A DNA stretch of 64,000 nucleotides from DASUPK01 sp963728875 (GTDB lineage Bacteria; Actinomycetota; Thermoleophilia; Solirubrobacterales; 70-9). The stretch's first letter is position 1; every line of letters starts with the position of its first letter. Positions 11,929 to 20,147 of the stretch are shown here, piece after piece. The position numbers and the translations under genes are program-made. The notes under the pieces are model-generated. The model had not been told where the DNA came from, did no database searches, and was given only the letters and a program-made list of their open reading frames with translations. The stretch spans positions 130,752 through 194,751 of the forward strand of contig CAVSLJ010000007.1 in assembly GCA_963728875.1 (NCBI GenBank), given 5' to 3'.

Positions 11929-12023
11929 GACCTCTCCTGTCCCTCAAACGATGGAGGCGTGTCCCTCGGCACGCCGCGCGCCCTCCTTGACGCGCCCCGA
12001 AGAGAATAGCCCTCGGCTGGCCG

Positions 12024-12830
12024 CTAGCGCTTGCCGGCGTGGCCCGCGACCAGCTCGTCGGCGATTCGCTCGGCGCCGCCACGTCGCTGGATCCTGGCGG
12101 CGAACTCCGGATGCCGGTACGCGATCCCGCTCGCGAGCCGGAGGCGCAGCGTCGCGGGCTCAACCTCCGAGCGGTCCCGCGTGATGGCCCTGACCACGGC
12201 CCTGGCGACCTTTCCGGGCGAGGTGGTGCCCAGGCCCGGTGGTGACTTGACCCCCGAGTCGTGGAACATGCCGGCCTCCCGGATGAACCCGGGCAGCACG
12301 GTCGAGACGCCGATCCCCTTCGGGTGCAGGTCCTCGCGCAGCGCCAGCGCGAAGCCGCGCATCCCGAACTTGGTCGCGCAGTAGATCGCGGTTCTCGGCG
12401 TTCCGACCTTCCCGTTGATGGAGGAGATGAAGACGATGTGACCCTCGCCCTTCTCGAGCAGCGCCGGGATGAGCTCGCGCGCCATCAGCATCGGCGCTTC
12501 GAGGTTGACGCGAAGCGTCCGGGTGAGCTCCTCGGATTCGACCTTCTCGATCGAGCCGACGCCCGGCAGCGCAGCGTTGGCGATCAGTCCATCGAGCTCG
12601 CCGGCCTCGCGGACGGCCCGCTGACCCGCGCCTTCATCGGCGAGATCGACGACTAGGACCGCATGGCGATCCAGTCCTCCCGGCAGCGTCCGAGCGAGGT
12701 TTTCGAGCTCGTCCTCCTTCCGCGAACTCAGCACCAATGAGGTCCCCTCGTGCGCGAGCCGCTCGGCGATCGCCCTGCCGATCCCCCCGGTAGCGCCGCT
12801 GAGCAGCACCCGCTTCCCCTGGAGGTCCAT
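12024..12830 (-). CDS. Short-chain dehydrogenase/reductase
   Basis: 268 residues, classical SDR length. The TGATGGIG-type cofactor motif appears as SGATGGIGRAIA at residues 10-21, followed by the NAA segment (IANAALPG) and the catalytic Ser (FISSING) with YCATK as the Y-x-x-x-K pair. Arg/Ser residues after the second strand (LSSRKEDE) favour NADP(H). The C-terminal part (AERIADELVAGHAGKR) is typical of uncharacterised actinobacterial SDRs. Substrate cannot be told. It is divergent from the first NlpC/P60-like gene, with only 80 bp between start codons. Confidence 0.85.
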   Translation of the reverse strand: MDLQGKRVLLSGATGGIGRAIAERLAHEGTSLVLSSRKEDELENLARTLPGGLDRHAVLVVDLADEGAGQRAVREAGELDGLIANAALPGVGSIEKVESEELTRTLRVNLEAPMLMARELIPALLEKGEGHIVFISSINGKVGTPRTAIYCATKFGMRGFALALREDLHPKGIGVSTVLPGFIREAGMFHDSGVKSPPGLGTTSPGKVARAVVRAITRDRSEVEPATLRLRLASGIAYRHPEFAARIQRRGGAERIADELVAGHAGKR

Positions 12831-12910
12831 GCGGGGAACCTATCGCTGCAGCCGCTCGTCCAGGTCTATGAGCGCGTGCTCACAAACGGCCCGGGCTCTG
12901 CTACGGTCGT

Positions 12911-13510
12911 TTGCAGGGAAAAGGAGGGGTTGTTCTGCTGTCTCGCTCGAGTCGTCAAACCCGCAAGCTTGGACTGGCCGGACTGATCTTCGCGGTTGCG
13001 CTGATCGCCGCTGCGCCCGCTGCCGGCCAGACCGAGAGCACGACAACCGTCGTCCCAGGCGCCCCCGTGGGCTCGCCGGGTCCCACCAGCACGGCGACGA
13101 TCCTGCCCGGTGGCAAGGCGAGCATCCCGCCCGGCGCTCCCTTCTCGGTGGCGCGCGCTATTCAGGCTGCCAACCGGATCCACCGTCGGACCTACATCTG
13201 GGGCGGCGGCCACCGAGCCTTCAAGGCGAAGGGGTACGACTGCTCGGGCGCGGTCAGCTACGTCCTGCACGCCGCCGGGGTGCTGAGCAGCCCGCTGGTG
13301 TCGGGGCAGCTCGCCTGGTGGGGGGTTCCTGGCCCGGGCACCTGGATCACCGTCTTCGCCAACAAGACCCACACCTACATGTACATCGCGGGGTTGCGCT
13401 ACGACACCTCCCCGCTGGGTGAGACGGTCAACCAGGGTCGCGGCCCCCGCTGGCGCTACACGCTGCGGACGGGCGCGGGCTTCGCGATCCGGCACTACGC
13501 CGGTCTGTGA
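12911..13510 (+). CDS. Exported NlpC/P60-like cell-wall hydrolase, paralogue 1
   Basis: The mature region holds WGGGH, then YDCSGAVSYVLHAAG with the presumptive catalytic Cys, then a His in KTHTYMYIAGLRYDTS, the Cys-His order of NlpC/P60 peptidases that cut peptide stems in peptidoglycan. The N-terminus has a basic stretch and a hydrophobic core ending APAAGQ, a signal peptide. The first standard codon in frame is TTG 12911, but a strong AAAGGAGGG site lies downstream at 12919-12927. Initiation at CTG 12935 or 12938 would give a better-shaped signal peptide (LLSRSSRQTRKLGLAG). It is first of three tandem paralogues and, unlike the other two, has no room for a riboswitch. Confidence 0.82.
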   Translation: MQGKGGVVLLSRSSRQTRKLGLAGLIFAVALIAAAPAAGQTESTTTVVPGAPVGSPGPTSTATILPGGKASIPPGAPFSVARAIQAANRIHRRTYIWGGGHRAFKAKGYDCSGAVSYVLHAAGVLSSPLVSGQLAWWGVPGPGTWITVFANKTHTYMYIAGLRYDTSPLGETVNQGRGPRWRYTLRTGAGFAIRHYAGL

Positions 13511-13554
13511 GTACCCGCTCACAGATCAGCTGACCCTGCTACGCTGCCCCGCGA

Positions 13555-13688
13555 ACCAAACGCCGAATCTCGGCCCCGCAGGTGTGGGCCGGGAGCGGGG
13601 GAACCAAGCAGTTGGGGCGAATCCACCGAAGGTGGAGCCGCAAGCTCCTTTAGCGGCAGCCCGTCAGCTAACCCCGTAGGCCGACGAA
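13555..13688 (+). promoter_or_regulatory. c-di-AMP (ydaO/yuaA-type) riboswitch 1
   Basis: The leader holds the hallmark ydaO blocks in order: GCCGAATC, GAGCGGGGGAACCAA, GGGGCGAATCC, and finally CCCGTCAGCTAACCCCGTAG. It ends about 10 bp before the TTG start of the second NlpC/P60-like gene, with an AAGGAGA ribosome site just after the aptamer. ydaO switches bind c-di-AMP and usually turn off wall-hydrolase and potassium-transport genes. Ligand assignment follows from family knowledge. Confidence 0.93.
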
Positions 13689-13698
13689 GGAGAACGGT

Positions 13699-14271
13699 TT
13701 GCGGTCATACACACTCAGCAGGAAGGTGGCGCTGGCAGGGCTGCTGCTGCTCGCATCGCTCGGCGGTGCGGTGCCGGCCATGGCCCAGACTGGCGGGACG
13801 GGTTCGCCCGGCAGCACCGCGTCGTCCTCGACGACTTCGGCTCCGAGCGGGACCGCGCAGATTCAGGCTGATGGCACGGCCCTCCCCCCGGCGAACGCGC
13901 CGAGGCAGGTGCGCAAGGCCATCGCTGCCGCCAACAGGATCCACACCCGCCCCTACATCTGGGGCGGGGGCCATAGGAAGTTCAAGTCCCGGGGATACGA
14001 CTGCTCCGGAGCCGTCAGCTATGTGCTGCACGCCGCGGGGCTGCTCCGGAGCCCGATGTCCTCCGGGCCGCTGATGGCCTGGGGAGCCCCGGGCATCGGT
14101 TCCTGGATCACGGTGTACGCCAATCGGTCCCACGCCTGGATGACGGTCGCCGGGCTTCGGTTCGACACCTCCGGAGCCGGCGAGTCCCTGAACCAGGGCT
14201 CGGGTCCGCGGTGGCGATTCAACATGCGCGCCGCCACCGGATACTCAACGCGCTTCTCCCCAGGCCTCTAG
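13699..14271 (+). CDS. Exported NlpC/P60-like cell-wall hydrolase, paralogue 2, under a c-di-AMP riboswitch
   Basis: 190 residues starting at TTG 13699, six bases after AAGGAGA. The signal peptide (RKVALAGLLLLASLGGAVPAMA) is followed by a Ser/Thr/Gly-rich linker and then the catalytic region: YIWGGGH, YDCSGAVSYVLHAAG with the catalytic Cys, and a His in SHAWMTVAGLRFDTS. Identity to its two neighbours is obvious along the whole mature domain, so the three arose by tandem duplication. The protein should act outside the membrane on peptidoglycan stems. The upstream riboswitch predicts repression when c-di-AMP is high, linking wall turnover to osmotic state. Confidence 0.88.
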   Translation: MRSYTLSRKVALAGLLLLASLGGAVPAMAQTGGTGSPGSTASSSTTSAPSGTAQIQADGTALPPANAPRQVRKAIAAANRIHTRPYIWGGGHRKFKSRGYDCSGAVSYVLHAAGLLRSPMSSGPLMAWGAPGIGSWITVYANRSHAWMTVAGLRFDTSGAGESLNQGSGPRWRFNMRAATGYSTRFSPGL

Positions 14272-14325
14272 CCGCCCCCGCCGGGCGGTCTCCACGAGGC
14301 CACCTCTCCTCCCCTAGGTGCGCCG

Positions 14326-14385
14326 CGTCGCCTCTCCCGGGCGGCGCGGCGTCGCCTCTCCCGGGCGGCGCGGCGTCGCCTTTTT
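14326..14385. repeat. 24-bp tandem repeat, about 2.4 copies
   Basis: The unit begins CGTCGCCTCTCCCGGGCGGC and recurs at 14326 and 14350, with a partial third unit from 14374 that runs into CGCCTTTTTCGG. It lies in the 230 bp between paralogue 2 and the second riboswitch; nothing else was recognised there apart from a GC-rich hairpin just after the stop (14272-14288). The repeat may assist termination. Confidence 0.7.
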
Positions 14386-14499
14386 CGGCGTCCGTGCGGG
14401 GGAGGAGCCTGCCTCGCGGGCGTCGAATCCAAAGATCGTGCGTGAAATCACGAGCCAGCGGTTGTCGATTGCAATGGATCTCTCACGTTTGGTAAGGTC

Positions 14500-14642
14500 C
14501 CGCGCCAGTTACGCCGAGTCCCATCCCACAGTGGAGATGGGAGCGGGGGAACCAAGTTTTGGGGCTAACCCACCGCAGTCGAAGGGTGGGGGCGCAGGCT
14601 CCTTAAGCGCCAGCCCGTCAGCTAACCCCGCAGGCCTGCAAA
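14500..14642 (+). promoter_or_regulatory. c-di-AMP (ydaO/yuaA-type) riboswitch 2
   Basis: Same block order as the first switch: CGCCGAGTC, GGGAGCGGGGGAACCAA, TTGGGGCTAACCC, then CCCGTCAGCTAACCCCGCAG just before AAAGGAGAA. Base changes between the two copies fall largely in the stems, for example the arms after GCCGAGTC (CCCATC with GATGGG here), which supports a conserved fold. It leads into the third NlpC/P60-like gene. Confidence 0.92.
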
Positions 14643-14654
14643 GGAGAACTGTTG

Positions 14655-15239
14655 ATGCGAAGCACACTTAGCTCCAAGCGTCGCCTCGCAGTGGCGGGGG
14701 TCACAGCGATTGCGCTGATGGCCGTGGCAGTGCCCGCGGCCGCCCAGACCGGCGGTGTCGGCTCGCCGACCGATACGACGACGCCGACCACGACCGCACC
14801 CGTCGGGCCTCCAGGCAGGGCGAAGCTGCGGAAGGACGGCACCGCCGTGGCGCCCGCGGATGCTCCCGCCAACATTCAGGCGGCGATCGCCGCGGGCAAC
14901 GCGATCCACACCTATCCGTACCACTGGGGCGGCGGACACCGGTCCTTCACGGACACCGGGTATGACTGCTCCGGCGCGGTCAGCTACGTGCTGCATGCGG
15001 CCGGGTTCTTGGCGAGCCCGATGCCCTCAGGGCCCCTGGCGAGCAGCTGGGGCACCCCCGGCAAGGGTCGCTGGATCACGGTCTACGCCAACGCGAGCCA
15101 CGCGTACATGGTCGTCGCGGGGCTGCGGTTCGACACCTCCGCGGCGGGCGAGCGCCTGAACCAGGGCTCGGGGCCGCGCTGGCGCAAGAGCAAGCGCAAG
15201 CCGCTGGGCTACACCGCCAAGTACGCGCCCGGCTACTAG
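14655..15239 (+). CDS. Exported NlpC/P60-like cell-wall hydrolase, paralogue 3, under a c-di-AMP riboswitch
   Basis: 194 residues from ATG 14655; a TTG one codon earlier is possible but is closer than usual to the AAAGGAGAA site. The signal peptide ends in VPAAAQT. The mature part has YHWGGGH, YDCSGAVSYVLHAAG with the catalytic Cys, and the His of SHAYMVVAGLRFDTS, then a basic C-terminus. It is closest in sequence to paralogue 2 and carries its own riboswitch. The expected role is cleavage of peptidoglycan peptides during growth, repressed by c-di-AMP. No membrane anchor or sorting signal was seen. Confidence 0.88.
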   Translation: MRSTLSSKRRLAVAGVTAIALMAVAVPAAAQTGGVGSPTDTTTPTTTAPVGPPGRAKLRKDGTAVAPADAPANIQAAIAAGNAIHTYPYHWGGGHRSFTDTGYDCSGAVSYVLHAAGFLASPMPSGPLASSWGTPGKGRWITVYANASHAYMVVAGLRFDTSAAGERLNQGSGPRWRKSKRKPLGYTAKYAPGY

Positions 15240-15483
15240 CCCGAACGTAGATAGCGGGATGTCCAAGGCCTCCCGCGAAGATTGTCCATCCCGTCCTCGC
15301 GAGGCAGGGTGGCGCTCGGATATACCTATGGCCTGATCGGGGGTCGTTATACGGTGCGCACAGCGAACCCGGTCAATCAAGCCCGCGAAGGAGAAGGCCG
15401 TAGCCTCGACCCAGGCAGCGACGAGTGAGGACGGACCCGGCACCACGCCCAGTGCCGAGGACGTCGACGTCCGCCTGGTCGGG

Positions 15484-16470
15484 GTGAGCAAGCACTACGG
15501 CGAGGTCGTCGCGGTCAAGAGCCTGGATCTCGAGGTGAAGCGGGGCGAGTTCTTCACGCTGCTCGGACCCTCGGGTTCGGGGAAGACCACCACGCTGCGG
15601 ATGATCGCCGGCTTCGAGGAGCCGGACACCGGCCGCGTCGAGCTGGGCGACAAGGACGTCACCGGGCTGCCCCCCTACGACCGCTCGGTCAACACCGTCT
15701 TCCAGGACTACGCGCTCTTCCCGCACATGACCGTCGGTGAGAACGTCGCCTACGGGCTGCGGGTGAAGGGCGTCGCCAAGGAGGAGCGCCGGAAGCGCGC
15801 CTCGGAGGCCCTCGCGACCGTGCGCCTCGCCGGATATGAGGGCCGAAAGCCCAACCAGCTCTCGGGCGGCCAGCAGCAGCGGGTGGCGCTCGCCCGGGCG
15901 ATCGTCAACGAGCCCCGGGTCCTCCTGCTCGACGAACCCCTCGGCGCTCTGGACCTGAAGCTGCGCGAGCAGATGCAGGTCGAGCTGAAGTCGATCCAGG
16001 GGCAGGTCGAGATCACGTTCATCTACGTGACCCACGACCAGGAGGAGGCGCTGACGATGTCCGACCGGATCGCCGTCTTCAACGAGGGCGGGATCCAGCA
16101 GATCGGGCCGCCCACCGAGATCTACGAGCGGCCGCAGAACGCCTTCGTCGCGGGCTTCGTCGGCGTCTCGAATCTGCTCGAGCGCGACGGCCAGCGCTTC
16201 ACGGTGCGCCCGGAGAAGATCTTCTTCGTCGAGAACGGCGAGGCGCCCAAGGGACTTCACGTCGAGGAGGGGACGATCAAGGACGTCTCCTACGCCGGGA
16301 TGATCACGAGGTATCTCGTCGACCTCGCAGCGGGGGGAGAGCTGCAAATCGTCCGCCAGAACCTGGAGACAACCTCCGCGGAGGTCCAGGCCGAAAGCGG
16401 CCGCAAAGTGAAAATTGGATGGCGAGCGGATCAGACCGTCGCCGTGAAGGGAGAGGAGGAAGGAAAGTGA
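15484..16470 (+). CDS. potA: Polyamine-type ABC transporter ATPase, system 1
   Basis: Walker A is GPSGSGKTT, the Q-loop is VFQDYALFPHM, the signature is LSGGQQQR, Walker B is VLLLDEPLGALD and the H-loop is YVTHDQEEA. A C-terminal TOBE-like region follows, as in PotA/FbpC ATPases. GTG 15484 is the first standard start, but the frame is open from 15337 and the conserved first strand (DVRLVGVSKHYG) lies upstream of it. A good AAGGAGAAGG site (15388-15397) precedes only a GTA at 15400. The true N-terminus probably lies there, so the start is non-standard or altered. The stop overlaps the next gene by GTGA. It energises uptake of putrescine/spermidine-like amines with the following three genes. 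Confidence 0.9.
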   Translation: MSKHYGEVVAVKSLDLEVKRGEFFTLLGPSGSGKTTTLRMIAGFEEPDTGRVELGDKDVTGLPPYDRSVNTVFQDYALFPHMTVGENVAYGLRVKGVAKEERRKRASEALATVRLAGYEGRKPNQLSGGQQQRVALARAIVNEPRVLLLDEPLGALDLKLREQMQVELKSIQGQVEITFIYVTHDQEEALTMSDRIAVFNEGGIQQIGPPTEIYERPQNAFVAGFVGVSNLLERDGQRFTVRPEKIFFVENGEAPKGLHVEEGTIKDVSYAGMITRYLVDLAAGGELQIVRQNLETTSAEVQAESGRKVKIGWRADQTVAVKGEEEGK

Positions 16471-17696
16471 GCAGACTCAGAGCTCGCTCCGCCTGGCTGC
16501 CCGCCGGCATCGTCGGAGGGCTCGCCGCCACCATGCTGGTGATCGCCGGCTGTGGAGGCAGCAGTGACAACAACGACAACGGTGAGGCGCTGAAATCCGT
16601 CGGGGCAGGCGAGGGCAGTTTGAACCTCGTCGCCTGGCCGGGCTACGTCGCCGACCCGTGGAAGTCCGACTTCGAGAAGCAGACGGGCTGCCAGATCAAG
16701 CTGAAGGAGGCCGGCACATCCGACGAGATGGTCGACCTGATGCGCACCGGACAGTGGGATGGCGTCTCGGCCTCGGGCAACGCGACCGCGAAGCTCGTCG
16801 ACGGTGGTGACGTCGCGCCCGTGAACACCGACCTGGTGCCCAACTACGCGACGATCTTCGACGACCTCAAGAATCAGCCCTACAACACGTTCGACGGGGT
16901 CAATTACGGGATCCCACACGGGCGCGGGGCGAACCTCTTGATGTCGAATTCGAACGACGTCAAGCCCAACCCGACCTCGTGGTCGGTGATGCTCGATCCG
17001 GCCCAGGCCTCGAAGTACAAGGGCAAGATCAGCGTCTACGACGACCCGATCTACATCGCGGACGCCGCCGTGTACCTGAAGGCCCACCAGCCTGACCTGG
17101 GGATCACGGACCCGTACGAGCTCGACGACGACCAGTTCAACGCGGCCGTCGACCTGCTCAAGAAGCAGCACCCGAACGTGGGTGAGTACTGGTCGGATGC
17201 CGCCAAGCAGATCAACTCGTTCGCCAACGGCGACGACGTGGTCGGCACCACCTGGCAGTACCAGTACTTCGCGCTGCTGGCCGACGACCAGCCGATGCAG
17301 GCGCCGGACGCCAGCACCGGGTTCCAGCCGACCGAGGGTGCGACGGGCTGGTCCGACACCTGGATGATCGCGAAGGATGCGGCTCATCCGAACTGCATGT
17401 ACAAGTGGATGAATTTCATCACCTCGCCCCAGGCGCAAGCCGAGGTCGCTCAGTACTTCGGCGAGGCACCTGCGCAGAGCAAGGCGTGTGATCAGAACCT
17501 TGTGCTCGCAGCGGACAAGGCGATCGACTATCCAGCGGATCCGAAATTCTGCGACGAGTACCACGCAGCGGATCCGAATTTCTGGAAGAACACCTACTAC
17601 TGGAAGGTGCCGCTGGCCGACTGCGGTGATGACCGCGGCGATACATGCAAGGACTACAACGACTGGTCCGCCGCATGGACCCAGATCAAGGGTTGA
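16467..17696 (+). CDS. potD: Polyamine-type ABC transporter substrate-binding lipoprotein, system 1
   Basis: Begins at GTG 16467, overlapping the ATPase stop, after GAGGAAGG. 409 residues. The N-terminal signal ends in a lipobox (VIAGC), so the protein is lipid-anchored outside the membrane. An LNLVAWPGYV segment starts the mature domain, the same start seen in PotD/PotF-type binding proteins. The fold alternates as expected for cluster D periplasmic-binding proteins, and six cysteines in the C-terminal third may form disulphides. Polyamine is the best guess for the ligand from family and context; another cationic amine cannot be excluded. Potential targets are shared with system 2 at 37620. 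Confidence 0.88.
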   Translation: MSRLRARSAWLPAGIVGGLAATMLVIAGCGGSSDNNDNGEALKSVGAGEGSLNLVAWPGYVADPWKSDFEKQTGCQIKLKEAGTSDEMVDLMRTGQWDGVSASGNATAKLVDGGDVAPVNTDLVPNYATIFDDLKNQPYNTFDGVNYGIPHGRGANLLMSNSNDVKPNPTSWSVMLDPAQASKYKGKISVYDDPIYIADAAVYLKAHQPDLGITDPYELDDDQFNAAVDLLKKQHPNVGEYWSDAAKQINSFANGDDVVGTTWQYQYFALLADDQPMQAPDASTGFQPTEGATGWSDTWMIAKDAAHPNCMYKWMNFITSPQAQAEVAQYFGEAPAQSKACDQNLVLAADKAIDYPADPKFCDEYHAADPNFWKNTYYWKVPLADCGDDRGDTCKDYNDWSAAWTQIKG

Positions 17697-17706
17697 TTAG
17701 CGAGGC

Positions 17707-18606
17707 ATGGAAGCGGCCGGCGTAACAACCGGCCGCGGAAGGAGGTCGGCGAGCCGCAGGCTCGCCGACCTCTTCCATGGCCGCCCCCGTGTCCAGGTGG
17801 GGGCGCTTCTGACCGGGCCACTGGTGTGGCTGGTCATCCTCTATCTCGGCTCGCTGGCGGTGCTGCTGGTCGCCGCCTTCTGGAGCGTGGACGCGCTCAG
17901 CGGCGAGCTGATCAAGGGCTTCACCTTCGACAACTACAAGGAGCTCTGGAACACCGACGTCTACCGGACGGTGGCCTTCCGGACGATCGGAATCGCGTCC
18001 GCCGTGACGGTGACGGATGCCCTGCTGGCCTTCCCCGTCGCCTTCTACATGGCGAAGATCGCCTCCCCCAGGGCGAAGGGCTTCCTGGTCGTGGCGGTGC
18101 TGATGCCGCTCTGGTCGTTCTATCTGGTCAAGGTCTACGCCTGGCAGACGATGCTCGGCGCCAATGGGCTGATCAACTGGGCACTCGACCCGCTCGGCGT
18201 CAGCGGCCCCGGCTTCGGCGCCACGGCCGTCTGGATCGTGATGAGCTACCTCTGGCTGCCGTACATGATCCTGCCGATCTACGCCGGCCTCGAGCGCATC
18301 CCCGACTCGCTGCTCTCGGCATCGGAGGATCTCGGTGCCAAGCCGTTCCTCACCTTCCGGAGGGTGATCCTGCCGCTCGCCTTCCCGGCGGTCGTCGCCG
18401 GCTCGATCTTCACGTTCTCCCTGACGCTGGGCGACTACATCACGCCCTCCCTGGTCTCCCCCGACACCCAGTTCATCGGGAACGTCGTCTTCACCAGCCA
18501 CACCAACAACCTGCCCCTGGCCTCCGCGTTCGCGACCGTGCCGATCGTCGTGATGGTCGTCTACCTGCTGATCGCCCGCCGGCTCGGAGCGTTCGAGCAC
18601 CTCTAG
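17707..18606 (+). CDS. potB: Polyamine-type ABC transporter permease, system 1
   Basis: 299 residues with six predicted membrane helices. The EAA-type cytoplasmic loop appears as ASEDLGAKPFLTFRRVILPL, where the ATPase docks. It starts 10 bp after the binding protein and ends three bases before the partner permease. The N-terminus carries a basic, Arg-rich stretch before the first helix (VWLVILYLGSLAVLLVAAFW). It forms the translocation channel with the next gene product. PotB/PotH-like by gene order and sequence. Confidence 0.88.
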   Translation: MEAAGVTTGRGRRSASRRLADLFHGRPRVQVGALLTGPLVWLVILYLGSLAVLLVAAFWSVDALSGELIKGFTFDNYKELWNTDVYRTVAFRTIGIASAVTVTDALLAFPVAFYMAKIASPRAKGFLVVAVLMPLWSFYLVKVYAWQTMLGANGLINWALDPLGVSGPGFGATAVWIVMSYLWLPYMILPIYAGLERIPDSLLSASEDLGAKPFLTFRRVILPLAFPAVVAGSIFTFSLTLGDYITPSLVSPDTQFIGNVVFTSHTNNLPLASAFATVPIVVMVVYLLIARRLGAFEHL

Positions 18607-18609
18607 GCC

Positions 18610-19464
18610 ATGACCTTCTCCCCCCGGACCAGGAACCTGCTGCGCGTCGCCGTCGGGATCACCCTCGCCTTCATCTACATCCCGCTGCTGGTGATCGCGA
18701 TCTACGCGTTCAACGGCGGCACGACCTTGAAATGGCCGCTGGACAGCGTCACCACGCACTGGTTCGGCGATGCGATCCGTGACCACGCCGCCCGCACTGC
18801 CTTCTTCACCTCGATCAAGGTCGGGGTGGCCGCGACCGCCATCGCTCTCGTCCTCGGGACGCTCGCCTCCTTCGCCGTCGCCCGCCACCGCTTCTTCGGG
18901 CGGGAGACGGTCTCGTTCCTCGTCGTGATCCCGATCGCGCTGCCGGGCATCGTCACCGGCCTCGCCCTGAGCGACACCTTCACGCAGGTGCTGGGGGTGA
19001 CGCTCGGCCTCTTCACCGTGATCGTGGCCCACGCCACCTTCTGCATCGTCGTCGTCTACAACAACGTGATCGCCCGTCTGAGACGGGTGTCGGCCAATCT
19101 GGAGGAGGCATCGGCCGATCTCGGCGCCCACACCTGGCAGACTTTCCGCCACGTGACGCTGCCCAACATGCAGACGGCCCTGGTGGCGGGCGCCCTGCTC
19201 GCGTTCGCGCTCTCCTTCGACGAGATCATCGTCACCACGTTCACCCTCGGCGGCGGCCAGCAGACGCTGCCGATCTGGATCCTCGACAACCTCTTCCGCG
19301 GCCAGCAACTGCCGATCACCAACGTCGTCGCCGTGATCGTCGTGCTGCTCTCGATCATCCCCGTCTATCTCGCGCATCGGCTGACGCGCGAGGAGTCGAT
19401 CAGCGCCCGTGGCGGGGGAGTGGAGCCGGTGACCTCCGCCGAGAGCGCCGTCGTCGTCAACTGA
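18610..19464 (+). CDS. potC: Polyamine-type ABC transporter permease, system 1
   Basis: 284 residues, six predicted helices, with the EAA loop as EASADLGAHTWQTFRHVTLP. The N-terminal helix (VGITLAFIYIPLLVIAIYAF) and the FDEIIVTTF segment near residue 200 are typical PotC features. Encoded three bases after the partner permease, so translational coupling is likely. It completes a four-gene importer (ATPase, binding protein, two permeases). The operon seems to end here, since the next gene is an exported SGNH protein. Confidence 0.88.
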   Translation: MTFSPRTRNLLRVAVGITLAFIYIPLLVIAIYAFNGGTTLKWPLDSVTTHWFGDAIRDHAARTAFFTSIKVGVAATAIALVLGTLASFAVARHRFFGRETVSFLVVIPIALPGIVTGLALSDTFTQVLGVTLGLFTVIVAHATFCIVVVYNNVIARLRRVSANLEEASADLGAHTWQTFRHVTLPNMQTALVAGALLAFALSFDEIIVTTFTLGGGQQTLPIWILDNLFRGQQLPITNVVAVIVVLLSIIPVYLAHRLTREESISARGGGVEPVTSAESAVVVN

Positions 19465-19487
19465 TCTCGCCGTAGACTCAGCGAGCC

Positions 19488-20147
19488 ATGCGGGTTCGCC
19501 AGGGAACCGCCGCACTCGTTGTCATCTGCCTTTCGGTCGGATTCGCGGCGGCTGCCCATGGCGCTGGGGAGCCGGCGTTCGGCTGCAAGAAGGTCCACCG
19601 CGGGCAGGCCGGGGTGGACCCGAACCCGAGGGGCCGGGCGCCGGTCGCGATCGGCGACTCGACGATGATCCTGCCGATCCCGAACCTGAATGCGGTCGGC
19701 TACTCGGTCAACGCGCGGGGCTGCCGCGGCTTCCGGGAGGCGGTCAACACCATCCGCAAGCTGAAGGCCAAGCACCACCTGCCCCACCTCGTCCTGATCA
19801 ACGCCTACGGCAACGGTGGGGTGAATCCCCCCCTGATCCAGGATGCGCTCGACGTGCTCGGCCGCAAGAGAGTGCTCGGCCTGATCACCGAGTACAACGC
19901 GGACACGGGACATCCGCCCGCGCCGGACACCGACATGCTCTTCAAGGCCGCCCGGCGATACCCCCACCGGATCTTCGTCATGGACTGGGTGCGCTACAGC
20001 CGCTCACACCATGCGGTGGAGCCCAAGCCGGGCGCCTGGTTCCTCCCCGACCTCTACCACCCGAACTACACGGGCGCCGATGCCTACGCCCAGTTCCTCG
20101 CCACGGCGCTGCCGCTCGCGACGAACGGTCACTTCCCGCCGCTCTGA
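19488..20147 (+). CDS. Exported SGNH-like protein
   Basis: 219 residues with an N-terminal signal peptide (LVVICLSVGFAAAAHGAG). VAIGDSTMILP places the putative nucleophile Ser at 58 in the GDS block I of SGNH hydrolases. The C-terminal LPDLYHPNYTGADAYAQF supplies the D-x-x-H block V. The central INAYGNGG block holds the conserved Asn/Gly. Close paralogue of the protein at 24883, which has the same ADTGHPPAPDTD segment. In this setting, next to an MBOAT O-acyltransferase, it may transfer or remove acyl groups on extracytoplasmic glycans; that is inference. It is followed without a gap by a convergent SGNH gene. Confidence 0.78.
   Translation: MRVRQGTAALVVICLSVGFAAAAHGAGEPAFGCKKVHRGQAGVDPNPRGRAPVAIGDSTMILPIPNLNAVGYSVNARGCRGFREAVNTIRKLKAKHHLPHLVLINAYGNGGVNPPLIQDALDVLGRKRVLGLITEYNADTGHPPAPDTDMLFKAARRYPHRIFVMDWVRYSRSHHAVEPKPGAWFLPDLYHPNYTGADAYAQFLATALPLATNGHFPPL

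Noticed and set aside
12831..12934. A third c-di-AMP riboswitch in front of the first NlpC/P60-like gene
   Set aside because: Only 80-100 bp separate the divergent genes and none of the conserved blocks (GCGGGGGAACC, CCGTCAGCTAACC) is present.
14326..14385. CRISPR-like array
   Set aside because: The units are directly adjacent with no spacers and only about 2.4 copies; no cas genes nearby.
15255..15293. Terminator or riboswitch before the first polyamine ATPase (CGGGATG/CATCCCG arms)
   Set aside because: The arms are 25 bases apart with weak intervening pairing and no known riboswitch motif; too little to call.
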